NCBI RefSeq assembly: GCF_027497195.1
Contig: NZ_CP114905.1
Span: 2,652,001-2,716,000, forward strand
Direction of reading: 5' to 3'
Source: Streptomyces sp. WMMC500
GTDB taxonomy: Bacteria; Actinomycetota; Actinomycetes; Streptomycetales; Streptomycetaceae
Length of the DNA stretch: 64,000 nucleotides
Part shown: positions 15,982-23,595 of the stretch, piece after piece
How positions within the stretch are numbered: position 1 is the stretch's first letter
Layout of the letters: every line of letters begins with the position of its first letter
Notes under the pieces: model-generated
What the model saw: only the letters and a program-made list of their open reading frames with translations
Databases searched by the model: none
What the model was told of the DNA's origin: nothing
Position numbers and translations under genes: made by a program

Positions 15982-17766
15982 TCAGCTCCCGCTCGTCGTC
16001 GCAGTGGTGGTCGCCGTGGTCGCCGTGGCGGCGGTCGCCGGCGCCGCCCCCGGTGCCGACCACCGCCGTGCGTCCTCGCGCCGGTTCACCCGGCGTACCC
16101 GCCACGCGGACCCGGCCCAGATCACCACCGGTGTGAGCGACAGGCACACCCCGAGCACCGTCCAGGTGCGCATCGCGACGTGGGTGTGGCCCAGGACGAC
16201 CGACGCCAGGAACGAGGCCCCGAGGACCCCCGCCCAGAACAGATGGATGCGGAACGTCGCCGGCCGGTCGGGGCTCGCGTCGCCGCCCTTGGGCGTCACC
16301 ACGAACCGGCACGGCCGGCGCATCACCGCCGCCTTGAAGCTCGTGAAGTAGATCGGCGCCGACATCGCCGACATCAGCATCCCGGCGAGCCCGCCGGAGC
16401 CCTCGGGCTCGTGCGGCGAGACGTTGTGCCGCCGGTTCCACAGGTACAGGCCGACCTGCAGGGCCGCCGCGTCGCTGTAGAGCATCAGCCAGACCGAGGC
16501 CGGCACCTCGGTGCCGGAGGAGCCGAGCCAGAGGAAGAGGATGCAGCTCAGCGAGCCGAGGAACCAGTTGACCGCGGTCATCGGGTAGTACACGAGCATG
16601 AGCGAGTAGTTGAGGAGCCGGCGGAGGGGAAAGCGCCCCCTGCCGCGTCCGTACTGGCCGATGATCGTCTCGTACGTGCCGCGCGACCACCGCATCTGCT
16701 GGGTGAAGAAGTCGGTCCAGGAGGTGGGCCCCTCACCGACCGCCAGCACGTCCGGGGTGTAGACGGACGACCAGTGCCGGCCGGTGGCCGGGTTGCGGGT
16801 GCGGTGCAGCTCGAAGCCGGTGGCCATGTCCTCGGTGATCGAGTCATAGAGGCCGCCGATCTGCCGGAGCGCGGCGATGCGTACGGCGTTGTTGGTGCCG
16901 ACGAACATCGCCGAGCCGTAGGCGTTGCCGGCGCGCTGGATCAGCGCGTGGAAGAGGTACTGCTGGCTCTCCGCGAGCTTGGTGACGGCGGTGTCGTAGT
17001 TGCCGTACACCTGCGGGCCGACGACGAAGGCGACGTCGGGGTCGCGGAAGTAGCCGAGCATCCGCTCCAGGTAGCTGGGCAGCGGCACGTGGTCGGTGTC
17101 GACCGAGGCGAAGAAGTCGTAGCGGTCGCCGTACGCCGCCAGCCAGGCGTTGTAGTTGCCGTGCTTGGTCCTGGCCCGGTGCGGGCCCTCCTCGGTGTTC
17201 CACTGCGGCACGCCCTTGCGGCTGAAGTGCCGTACGCCCAGCTCCGCGCAGAGCGCCCGGGCCTCGGGGTCGTCGCCCTCGTCCAGCAGCCAGACGTCCA
17301 GCGGCCCGTCGTGCCGCAGCGCGACCGCGCCGGTGAGCGTGGCGCGGACCATCGCGATGGGTTCCTTGCCGGGCACGTACGTGGTGAGGAAGGCGACCCG
17401 GGTGCCGGGCTCGGCGGTGACCGGGACGGGGTCCCGGGCGACCATCGTGGCGTGCGCGATCGAGAAGACGTTCACCAGCCGGAACGTCTCGATGAGGCCG
17501 ATCGATATGAGCATCACCGCGTCCGCGGTGAGCAGCCAGGGCGGGGCGCCGGTGCGCTCGGTCCAGTGCGAGGGCCAGACCAGGTAGAGCAGCAGGGCAC
17601 AGGACAGCAGCGGCGCGAGCGCCATGAGCAGGATCGCCCGGACGCGGTGGGGCTCACGGGAGAGCAGGCGCGTGTAGCGCACCCGGTAGGGCCGGGACGG
17701 ACCGGGATCCGTCAGCGGGCCCGCGAGACGGCTGAACTTCTCGTAGTCATAGCCTTCCGGCCGCAC
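15982..17766 (-). CDS. cslA: cellulose synthase-like glycosyltransferase CslA
   Basis: A 594-residue processive GT2 enzyme that polymerises a beta-glucan at hyphal tips. Two N-terminal helices (AILLMALAPLLSCALLLYLV and LLTADAVMLISIGLIETF) precede a cytosolic GT-A domain with VDTDHVPLPSYLERM (DxD), TEDMATGFEL (catalytic TED) and QQMRW (QxxRW, product binding). At least four further helices follow, with FTSFKAAVMRRPCRFVVTPKG, typical of CesA. A Ser/Ala/Thr-rich tail ends the protein. A GTG at 17766 is preceded by GGAGG. glxA follows within 3 bp and the GH6 gene faces them. In S. coelicolor this module is elsewhere in the chromosome (around SCO2836, from memory), so its position here is unusual. 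Confidence 0.95.
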   Translation of the reverse strand: MRPEGYDYEKFSRLAGPLTDPGPSRPYRVRYTRLLSREPHRVRAILLMALAPLLSCALLLYLVWPSHWTERTGAPPWLLTADAVMLISIGLIETFRLVNVFSIAHATMVARDPVPVTAEPGTRVAFLTTYVPGKEPIAMVRATLTGAVALRHDGPLDVWLLDEGDDPEARALCAELGVRHFSRKGVPQWNTEEGPHRARTKHGNYNAWLAAYGDRYDFFASVDTDHVPLPSYLERMLGYFRDPDVAFVVGPQVYGNYDTAVTKLAESQQYLFHALIQRAGNAYGSAMFVGTNNAVRIAALRQIGGLYDSITEDMATGFELHRTRNPATGRHWSSVYTPDVLAVGEGPTSWTDFFTQQMRWSRGTYETIIGQYGRGRGRFPLRRLLNYSLMLVYYPMTAVNWFLGSLSCILFLWLGSSGTEVPASVWLMLYSDAAALQVGLYLWNRRHNVSPHEPEGSGGLAGMLMSAMSAPIYFTSFKAAVMRRPCRFVVTPKGGDASPDRPATFRIHLFWAGVLGASFLASVVLGHTHVAMRTWTVLGVCLSLTPVVIWAGSAWRVRRVNRREDARRWSAPGAAPATAATATTATTTATTSGS

Positions 17767-17850
17767 GATCCCTCCGCAGATACGACAACGCCGACGTATC
17801 CACCAAAAGCGGAAAAGAGGTGCGTGTCGAACCGGAGAGGGCCGTGCGGG

Positions 17851-18195
17851 TCAGGCGCCGACGACGCCCTCGCGGCGGGCCCGGGCGGCCATGATCCCGG
17901 CCTCCACCTCGCGGCGCAGCATGCGCTCGGCGACGAAGCCGCCGCCGGGCAGCACGGCGAGGACGAAGTACAGGGCGGCGCGCTTGGCGGGCCAGCGGGT
18001 GCGGTTCCAGGCGTCGGCGAGGAAGAGCACGTACCCGATGAACAGCAGCCCGTGGATCATGCCCATCACCGGGACCGCGTCGAACTCCGTCGTCCGCTTG
18101 AGCACGGAGCACAGGAGCAGCAGGAGGAAGGAGACCGCCTCGGGGGCGGAGATGAGCCGGAGCCGGCGCAGTGCGGATGCGGTCTGGATGTCCAC
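17851..18195 (-). CDS. DUF3817 family small membrane protein
   Basis: A 114-residue membrane protein, second DUF3817 gene in the window. Helices are visible at PEAVSFLLLLLCSVLKR, GMIHGLLFIGYVLFLADAW and YFVLAVLPGGGFVAERML; the central GxxHG-hydrophobic segment and the FVAERML motif define the family. The start is a GTG at 18195 with a modest GAAGG upstream; the 5' region overlaps no other gene. It is transcribed toward cslA, ending 85 bp before that gene's start. It resembles the product of 9,422-9,763 in topology but the two are divergent in sequence. Function unknown. Confidence 0.87.
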   Translation of the reverse strand: MDIQTASALRRLRLISAPEAVSFLLLLLCSVLKRTTEFDAVPVMGMIHGLLFIGYVLFLADAWNRTRWPAKRAALYFVLAVLPGGGFVAERMLRREVEAGIMAARARREGVVGA

Positions 18196-18313
18196 GGGAA
18201 GCCTTCGGATCGTCCGGGAACCGGGGTATCTCCCCGGGCAAACTGGACCCCATTGTGCCAGCCGCCCATACCCGGCCTTCCGGGAGGGGCGGCCGAGCCG
18301 CTAGCGTCGCCCC

Positions 18314-18952
18314 GTGGCTCAGTTTCGACTGCAAGGCAGCAAGGTGCTGGCCGTGGACATGGCCGGCGACGCGGTGAAGGCGAAGAACGGCTCGATGGTC
18401 GCCTACGACGGCCAGATGGCGTTCAAGAAGCTCACGGGGGGCGGCGAGGGTATACGGGGGATGGTGACGCGCCGGCTGACCGGCGAGCAGATGGAGCTGA
18501 TGGAGGTGAAGGGGCAGGGCACCTGCTACTTCGCCGACCGGGCCAGCGTGATCAACCTGGTCGGCCTGCAGGCCGACAAGCTGTACGTGGAGTCCAGCAA
18601 CCTGCTGGCGACCGACGGCGGGCTGAAGACGGGGACGAGCTTCACGGGGATGCGGGGCGCGAGCACCGGCACCGGGCTGTTCACCACCACGGTGGAGGGC
18701 ACGGGGCAGGTGGCGCTCATGTCGGACGGGCCCGCGGTGGTGCTGCGGGTGACGCCGGGCACGCCGCTGGTCGTCGACCCCGGCGCGTACGTCGCGCACA
18801 CCGGCCGGGTGCAGCAGCACTTCCAGTCCGGCGCGACGTTCCGCACCCTCATAGGCGAGGGCGGCGGCGAGGGGTTCCAGATCCGCTTCGAGGGCGACGG
18901 GGTGGTCTACGTCCAGCCCAGCGAGCGCAACACGGTGGGGGGTGCCGTGTGA
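18314..18952 (+). CDS. AIM24 family protein (first of three)
   Basis: A 212-residue protein of the AIM24/TerD-like beta-sandwich family, beginning AQFRLQGSKVLAVDMAGDAV. Typical AIM24 phrases are KNGSMVAYDGQMAFKK, GQGTCYFADRASVINLV, DKLYVESSNLLA and TSFTGMRGASTGTGLFTTTVEGTGQV, and a closing GEGFQIRFEGDGVVYVQPSE. No signal peptide or membrane span. The GTG at 18314 is 6 nt after TAGCGT (18302-18307) with no ribosome-binding site, so it is probably leaderless. It heads an operon of three AIM24 genes. Bacterial AIM24 proteins have no firm function; the name comes from a yeast mitochondrial inner-membrane factor. Confidence 0.9.
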   Translation: MAQFRLQGSKVLAVDMAGDAVKAKNGSMVAYDGQMAFKKLTGGGEGIRGMVTRRLTGEQMELMEVKGQGTCYFADRASVINLVGLQADKLYVESSNLLATDGGLKTGTSFTGMRGASTGTGLFTTTVEGTGQVALMSDGPAVVLRVTPGTPLVVDPGAYVAHTGRVQQHFQSGATFRTLIGEGGGEGFQIRFEGDGVVYVQPSERNTVGGAV

Positions 18953-19044
18953 GCGACGCACGCGAGGCTGCCCGACCGCGGCGGGACGACCGGCCGCACA
19001 TCCGCCGAGTGGGCGGAGAAGCGAACGATTCGGGGGGTGCATAG
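18949..19044 (+). CDS. possible 31-codon coupled ORF between AIM24 genes
   Basis: A GTG at 18949 overlaps the stop of the first AIM24 gene (GTGA) and opens a 31-codon frame rich in Arg, Asp and Ala that ends in TAG immediately before the ATG of the second AIM24 gene (TAGATG). The perfect abutment on both sides suggests translational coupling, either as a short leader ORF or as spacer. No Shine-Dalgarno precedes the GTG at good distance and no homologue is recognised, so coding status is uncertain. Confidence 0.3.
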   Translation: MSDAREAARPRRDDRPHIRRVGGEANDSGGA

Positions 19045-19695
19045 ATGCCGTTCCGCATGCTCAATTCGAAGATCGCCGAGGCGCAGGTGCTGCCCGGCCA
19101 GACGATGTACAGCCAGCGGGGGGCGATGCTCGCCTACACCGGGCAGGTCAGCTTCACGCCCAACATCCAGGGCGGCCAGGGCGGCGTGACCTCCATGATC
19201 GGCCGCCGGGTGGCGAACGAGGCGACGCCGCTGATGACCGTCGAGGGCTCGGGCACGGTGATGTTCGGGCACGGCGGCCACGAGGTGCACGTGATCGAGA
19301 TGGCCGGCGACACCCTGTACGTGGAGGCCGACCGGCTGCTGGCCTTCGACGGCTCGCTGCAGCAGGGCACGATGTTCATGGGCTCGCAGGGCGGCGTCAT
19401 GGGCATGGTCCGCGGCCAGGTCACCGGGCAGGGCCTGTTCACCACCACCCTCGCCGGGCACGGCGCGGCGGCGGTGATGGCCCACGGGGGCGTGCTGGAG
19501 CTGCCGATCACCCCGCAGCGGCCGGTGCACGTCGACCCGCAGGCGTACGTCGCGCACCGCGGCCAGGTGCAGAACAAGCTCTCCACCGCGCTCGGCTGGC
19601 GCGACATGGTGGGGCGCGGCTCCGGCGAGGCGTTCCAACTGGAGCTGTCGGGCAACGGCACGGTCTATGTGCAGGCATCGGAGGAGAAGCTTTGA
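19045..19695 (+). CDS. AIM24 family protein (second of three)
   Basis: A 216-residue paralogue of the gene before it. It begins PFRMLNSKIAEAQVLPGQTM and repeats the AIM24 pattern: QRGAMLAYTGQVSFTPNIQG, EGSGTVMFGHGGHEVHVIEM, DTLYVEADRLLAFDGSLQ, TSx-like GTMFMGSQGGVMGMVRGQ, TGQGLFTTTLAGHGAAAVMA and GSGEAFQLELSGNGTVYVQA. Cytosolic by sequence. The ATG at 19045 has a GGGGGG stretch 7-12 nt upstream and follows directly on the TAG of a small coupled ORF. The stop overlaps the TTG start of the third copy. The three-copy arrangement suggests that the proteins form a hetero-oligomer, which is inference. Confidence 0.9.
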   Translation: MPFRMLNSKIAEAQVLPGQTMYSQRGAMLAYTGQVSFTPNIQGGQGGVTSMIGRRVANEATPLMTVEGSGTVMFGHGGHEVHVIEMAGDTLYVEADRLLAFDGSLQQGTMFMGSQGGVMGMVRGQVTGQGLFTTTLAGHGAAAVMAHGGVLELPITPQRPVHVDPQAYVAHRGQVQNKLSTALGWRDMVGRGSGEAFQLELSGNGTVYVQASEEKL

Positions 19696-20429
19696 ACGCC
19701 GGACCCGTCGTCCACGACATGAACACGCTGCCGCGCAACGACAACGTCCACCCGTACGCCTTCAGCGTCGCGCTCAACGGGCAGTGGTTCCTGCAGAAGG
19801 GGAAGATGATCGCCTACTACGGGCAGATCTCCTTCGAGGGGGTCGGCCACGGCGCGTTCGAAGGGCTCGTCGCCGGCAGCTTCCACTCGCCGCTGCACGC
19901 CGCGGACTGGGTGGTGGCGCGGGGCAACGGCGTGATGCTGCTCGCGGACCGGGCGTTCGACGTCAACTCCTACGACCTGGACGACGGCAACCTCACGATC
20001 CGCTCGGGGAACCTGCTGGCGTTCGAGCCGGGGCTGGAGCTGAAGCAGTCGATCGTGCCCGGCTTCCTGACGCTGATCGGAACCGGCAAGTTCGTCGCCG
20101 TCTCCAACGGCGCCGTCGTCTTCGTGGAGCCGCCGATCCGGGTGGACCCGCAGGCGCTGGTGGGCTGGGCCGACTGCCCCTCACCGTGCCACCACTACGA
20201 CCACGGCTACATGCGGGGCCTCCTCGGCGGCATCCGCGCGATGACCGGCATCGGCGGCGCGTCCGGCGAGGAGCACCAGTTCCAGTTCACCGGCGCCGGG
20301 CAGGTGCTGCTGCAGTCGACCGAGACGATGCTCGCCGGGCAGGCCACGGGCGCCGTGCCCCACCAGCAGGGCGTGCCCGGCGGGGTCGGCCACGGCGCCG
20401 CCGGCGGTCCGGCGGTCTTCGGCAGATAG
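19692..20429 (+). CDS. AIM24 family protein (third of three)
   Basis: A 245-residue, more divergent AIM24 protein: FSVALNGQWFLQKGKMIAYY, GQISFEGVGHGAFEGLVAG, WVVARGNGVMLLADRAFDVN, DGNLTIRSGNLLAFEPGLEL. It carries a Cys/His cluster near residues 165-172 (DCPSPCHHYDHGY) that the other two lack, a possible metal site. The last ~35 residues are Gly/Pro/His-rich. The TTG at 19692 is preferred: it overlaps the preceding stop as TTGA and has GGAGAAG 2-7 nt upstream; an in-frame ATG at 19719 is the alternative. A terminator hairpin follows at 20441-20467. Confidence 0.88.
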   Translation: MNAGPVVHDMNTLPRNDNVHPYAFSVALNGQWFLQKGKMIAYYGQISFEGVGHGAFEGLVAGSFHSPLHAADWVVARGNGVMLLADRAFDVNSYDLDDGNLTIRSGNLLAFEPGLELKQSIVPGFLTLIGTGKFVAVSNGAVVFVEPPIRVDPQALVGWADCPSPCHHYDHGYMRGLLGGIRAMTGIGGASGEEHQFQFTGAGQVLLQSTETMLAGQATGAVPHQQGVPGGVGHGAAGGPAVFGR

Positions 20430-20440
20430 CGGACGCGCGG

Positions 20441-20467
20441 CGTACGGGCCGGGCCCCGGTCCGTACG
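20441..20467. terminator. terminator between AIM24 operon and meaB
   Basis: CGTACGGGCCGG (20441-20452) pairs with CCGGTCCGTACG (20456-20467) over 12 bp with one G-T wobble and a 3-nt loop. It sits between convergent stops and may act in both directions. Confidence 0.6.
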
Positions 20468-20488
20468 CCCGCGGGCTCCGTCCGCGCG

Positions 20489-21451
20489 TCAGCCGCCGGT
20501 GAGCCCTTCGAGCAGCTCGTCGGCGGCGGCGTACGGGTCCAGCTCCCCCGCGGTGATCCGCTCCGCGAGTGCGGAGAGCCGCCGGTCGCCGTGCAGGTCG
20601 GCCATGCGCTCGCGCAGCGCGGTCACCGCGATCGTCTCGACCTCGCGGGCCGCCCGGCGCAGCCGGCGCCCGGCGAGCACGCCGTGCTCCTCCATCCAGG
20701 CCCGGTGCTTCTCCAGCGCCTCCACGACCTCGTCGGTGCCCTCGTCGCGGGCGGCGACGGTCCTGACGATGGGCGGGCGCCAGGCGCCGGGGGCGCGGGC
20801 CTCGCCGAGGCCGAGCATGTGGTTCAGCTCGCGGGCGGTGGCGTCCGCGCCGTCGCGGTCGGCCTTGTTGACCACGTACACGTCGCCGATCTCCAGGATC
20901 CCGGCCTTGGCCGCCTGGATGCCGTCGCCCATGCCGGGTGCCAGCAGGACCATGCAGGTGTCGGCCTGCCCCGCGATGTCCACCTCCGACTGCCCGACGC
21001 CGACGGTCTCCACCAGCACCACGTCGCAGCCGGCGGCGTCGAGCACGCGGATCGCCTGCGGCGCGGACCAGGCCAGCCCGCCGAGGTGGCCGCGGGTGGC
21101 CATGGAGCGGATGTAGACGCCGGGGTCGGAGGCGTGCTCGCCCATCCGTACCCGGTCGCCGAGCAGCGCGCCGCCGGAGAACGGCGAGGAGGGGTCGACG
21201 GCCAGCACGCCGACCCGCTTGCCGCGCTTGCGGTACGCGCTGACCAGGGCGGAGGTGGCCGTGGACTTGCCGACGCCGGGCGAGCCGGTCAGCCCGACGA
21301 CGTAGGCCCCGCCGGCGAGCGGGGCGAGGGCCGCCATCACCTCGCGCAGGTGCGGCGACGCGCCCTCGACGAGGGTGATGAGCCGGGCCACGGCGCGCGG
21401 GCTGCCCTCGCGGGCGGCCGCCACGAGCGCGGCTACGTCTGGGGCTGGCAT
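20489..21451 (-). CDS. meaB: methylmalonyl-CoA mutase-associated GTPase MeaB
   Basis: A 320-residue G3E-family GTPase that loads, protects and reactivates adenosylcobalamin mutases. Motifs are the P-loop GLTGSPGVGKST (about residue 55), LAVDPSSPFSGGALLGDRVRM (typical MeaB switch region), VLVETVGVGQSEVDI (Walker B), and NKAD for guanine specificity. A helical dimerisation tail (LRERMADLHGDRRLSALAER) follows. The ATG at 21451 begins the conserved domain and has AAGGAGC upstream; the longer open frame lacks support. It lies downstream of the thiolase gene on the same strand, 198 bp apart, and serves the icmA-type mutase seen in this window as well as methylmalonyl-CoA mutase encoded elsewhere. 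Confidence 0.95.
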   Translation of the reverse strand: MPAPDVAALVAAAREGSPRAVARLITLVEGASPHLREVMAALAPLAGGAYVVGLTGSPGVGKSTATSALVSAYRKRGKRVGVLAVDPSSPFSGGALLGDRVRMGEHASDPGVYIRSMATRGHLGGLAWSAPQAIRVLDAAGCDVVLVETVGVGQSEVDIAGQADTCMVLLAPGMGDGIQAAKAGILEIGDVYVVNKADRDGADATARELNHMLGLGEARAPGAWRPPIVRTVAARDEGTDEVVEALEKHRAWMEEHGVLAGRRLRRAAREVETIAVTALRERMADLHGDRRLSALAERITAGELDPYAAADELLEGLTGG

Positions 21452-21649
21452 CTGTGTGATCGCTCCTTGCGTCCGTGCGGGGCTGTCTCCCCAGCCCCGC
21501 CCCCTGCCCTGACCGGGGCACCGCCCCGGCCCTCGTGCACCCCCGCCGGAGCCCCCGGCGCGGCGGCGGACGACCCGTCCGGCGCGTACCGGAGCCGGCC
21601 GGCACCCGCACCGGCCCGGCACCGGCACCGGCAGCCGCCCCGTACGGCC

Positions 21650-22858
21650 TCAGTCCCGGGGCACGCGCAGCACGAGCGCGTCGCCCTGGCCGCCGCCCCC
21701 GCACAGGCCCGCCGCGCCGACGCCGCCGCCGCGGCGTTTCAGTTCGAGGGCGAGGTGCAGGACGAGCCGGGCGCCCGACATCCCGATCGGGTGACCCAGC
21801 GCGATGGCGCCGCCGTTGACGTTCACCTTTTCGGGGGTGAGGCCGAGGTCCTTCATGGACTGCACGGCGACCGCCGCGAAGGCCTCGTTGATCTCGACGA
21901 GGTCGAGGTCGCCGATGTCCAGGCCCTCCTTCTTCAGCGCGTGCAGGATGGCGTTCGAGGGCTGCGACTGCAGGGAGTTGTCCGGGCCCGCCACGTTCCC
22001 GTGGGCGCCGATCTCGGCCAGCCAGGTCAGCCCCAGCGCCTCGGCCTTGGCCCGGCTCATGACGACCACGGCGGCGGCCCCGTCGGAGATCTGCGAGGAG
22101 GTGCCGGCGGTGATCGTGCCGTCGGGCGCGAACGCGGGGCGCAGCCTGGCCAGCCCTTCGACGGTGGTGCCCGGCCGGATGCCCTCGTCGGTGTCGACGA
22201 CCATTCCCACGCCCGTGCCCCGGGGGACCTCGACCGGGGTGATCTCCTCGGCGAAGACGCCGCGGGCCTGCGCGGCGGCGGCCCGCTGGTGGGAGGCGGC
22301 GGCGAAGGCGTCCTGCGGCTCGCGGGCGATGCCGAGGCGGGTGTTGTGCTTCTCGGTGGACTCGCCCATGGCGATGCCCTCGAAGGAGTCGGTGAGCCCG
22401 TCGTGGGCCATGGAGTCGAGCATCTCCAGCGCGCCGTACTTCACGCCCTCGCGGGACTTCGGGAGCACGTGCGGGGCGTTGGTCATGGACTCCTGGCCGC
22501 CGGCGACGACGACGTCGAACTCGCCGGCGCGGATGAGCTGGTCCGCCAGCGCGATGGCGTCGAGTCCGGACAGGCACACCTTGTTCACGGTGAGCGCGGG
22601 CACGCTCATCGGGATGCCCGCCCTGACCGCGGCCTGCCGCGCCGGGATCTGCCCCGCCCCGGCCTGGAGCACCTGCCCCATGATCACGTACTCCACCTGG
22701 TCGGCCGCGACGCCCGCACGCGTCAGTGCCGCCTCGATGGCGAAGCCCCCGAGATCCGCGCCGGAGAACGGCCGGAGAGAGCCGAGGAGGCGCCCCATGG
22801 GGGTACGGGCGCCCGCGACGATCACAGATGTGGTGCCTGAAGTGCCACTACCAGTCAT
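21650..22858 (-). CDS. acetyl-CoA C-acetyltransferase (thiolase)
   Basis: A 402-residue thiolase that condenses two acetyl-CoA to acetoacetyl-CoA, or cleaves the reverse. The nucleophilic cysteine is C95 in [14 protein letters not shown]. The distal active site is [12 protein letters not shown], with [16 protein letters not shown] (His) and [10 protein letters not shown] (second Cys) near the C-terminus. Biosynthetic-type proteins show the same motif set. The start at 22858 is chosen because AAGGGG lies 6 nt upstream; an in-frame ATG two codons earlier abuts that site. It is divergent to the epimerase gene and upstream of meaB. Together with 3-hydroxybutyryl-CoA dehydrogenase (35,892) it supplies C4 units to the ethylmalonyl/butyryl pathway and to isobutyryl-CoA mutase. 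Confidence 0.95.
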   Translation of the reverse strand: MTGSGTSGTTSVIVAGARTPMGRLLGSLRPFSGADLGGFAIEAALTRAGVAADQVEYVIMGQVLQAGAGQIPARQAAVRAGIPMSVPALTVNKVCLSGLDAIALADQLIRAGEFDVVVAGGQESMTNAPHVLPKSREGVKYGALEMLDSMAHDGLTDSFEGIAMGESTEKHNTRLGIAREPQDAFAAASHQRAAAAQARGVFAEEITPVEVPRGTGVGMVVDTDEGIRPGTTVEGLARLRPAFAPDGTITAGTSSQISDGAAAVVVMSRAKAEALGLTWLAEIGAHGNVAGPDNSLQSQPSNAILHALKKEGLDIGDLDLVEINEAFAAVAVQSMKDLGLTPEKVNVNGGAIALGHPIGMSGARLVLHLALELKRRGGGVGAAGLCGGGGQGDALVLRVPRD

Positions 22859-22922
22859 GCGCATCCCCTTCGGGGAGAAGTGAATGAGGGTTAACTTCAG
22901 CGTACTGAGCGGTCCGCGCCCG

Positions 22923-22946
22923 GGTCACGGATCGTTCGGTGTGACC
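22923..22946. promoter_or_regulatory. GGTCAC-N12-GTGACC dyad in thiolase/epimerase spacer
   Basis: GGTCAC (22923-22928) and GTGACC (22941-22946) are perfect 6-bp inverted arms with centre-to-centre distance of 18 bp, in the 132-bp divergent spacer. Possible shared operator; no regulator is assigned. Confidence 0.35.
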
Positions 22947-22990
22947 GTGCGCACGTTGCGTAACCTCCCGGGCGGCGGTGGACTGTGCGC

Positions 22991-23428
22991 ATGCTGACGC
23001 GCATCGACCACATCGGAATCGCCTGTCATGACCTCGACGCAACGGTCGAGTTCTACCGCGCCACCTACGGCTTCGAGGTGTTCCACACCGAGGTCAACGA
23101 GGAGCAGGGTGTCCGCGAGGCCATGCTGAAGATCAACGAGACGTCCGACGGCGGCGCCTCGTATCTGCAGTTGCTCGAACCCGTCCGCGAGGACTCCCCC
23201 GTCGGCAAGTGGCTGGCGAAGAACGGCGAGGGCGTCCACCACATCGCCTTCGGCACCCCGGACGTCGACGGCGACGCCGCCGCCGTCCGTGACAAGGGCG
23301 TACGCGTCCTCTACGACGAGCCGCGGCGCGGTTCGATGGGCTCGCGGATCACCTTCCTGCACCCCAAGGACTGCCACGGCGTGCTGACGGAATTGGTCAC
23401 TTCCGCATCCGCCGCGGGCGCACACTGA
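22991..23428 (+). CDS. mce: methylmalonyl-CoA epimerase
   Basis: A 145-residue vicinal-oxygen-chelate protein that interconverts (2S)- and (2R)-methylmalonyl-CoA in propionyl-CoA metabolism. The metal-binding and family motifs are readable: LTRIDHIGIACHDLDATVEFY (His7), GVHHIAFGTPDVD (second His) and HGVLTELV (Glu). Length is normal. The ATG at 22991 gives the canonical MLTRIDHIGIA start; a GTG two codons upstream is possible. It is divergent from the thiolase gene and 167 bp upstream of scy. Methylmalonyl-CoA is both a catabolic intermediate and a polyketide extender unit in this type of organism. Confidence 0.96.
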   Translation: MLTRIDHIGIACHDLDATVEFYRATYGFEVFHTEVNEEQGVREAMLKINETSDGGASYLQLLEPVREDSPVGKWLAKNGEGVHHIAFGTPDVDGDAAAVRDKGVRVLYDEPRRGSMGSRITFLHPKDCHGVLTELVTSASAAGAH

Positions 23429-23455
23429 CCTTTGGTTCCCATTGGCCGGTAGAGT
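23426..23455 (+). promoter_or_regulatory. candidate scy promoter
   Basis: TAGAGT at 23450-23455 is a good -10 hexamer; TGACCT at 23426-23431 lies 18 bp upstream as a possible -35, overlapping the mce stop codon. It would give a leader of about 130 nt for scy. Confidence 0.35.
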
Positions 23456-23595
23456 GCAGGGGGCCGCCCGCGTCCTGGGCGGCCCGATCATCTGACACCA
23501 TCGATACCAGCAGACGAACCCAGCAGACGAACGCAGCACACGTCATCGCCATTGCCAGTACGCAGAAACGACCCGGGGACGGATGGGACCGCGCA

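Noticed and set aside
14047..19044. A 1,665-codon open frame on the plus strand
   Set aside because: It is antisense to glxA, cslA and the DUF3817 gene; long antisense frames are expected in very GC-rich DNA. It shows Arg/Gly/His-rich composition without domains.
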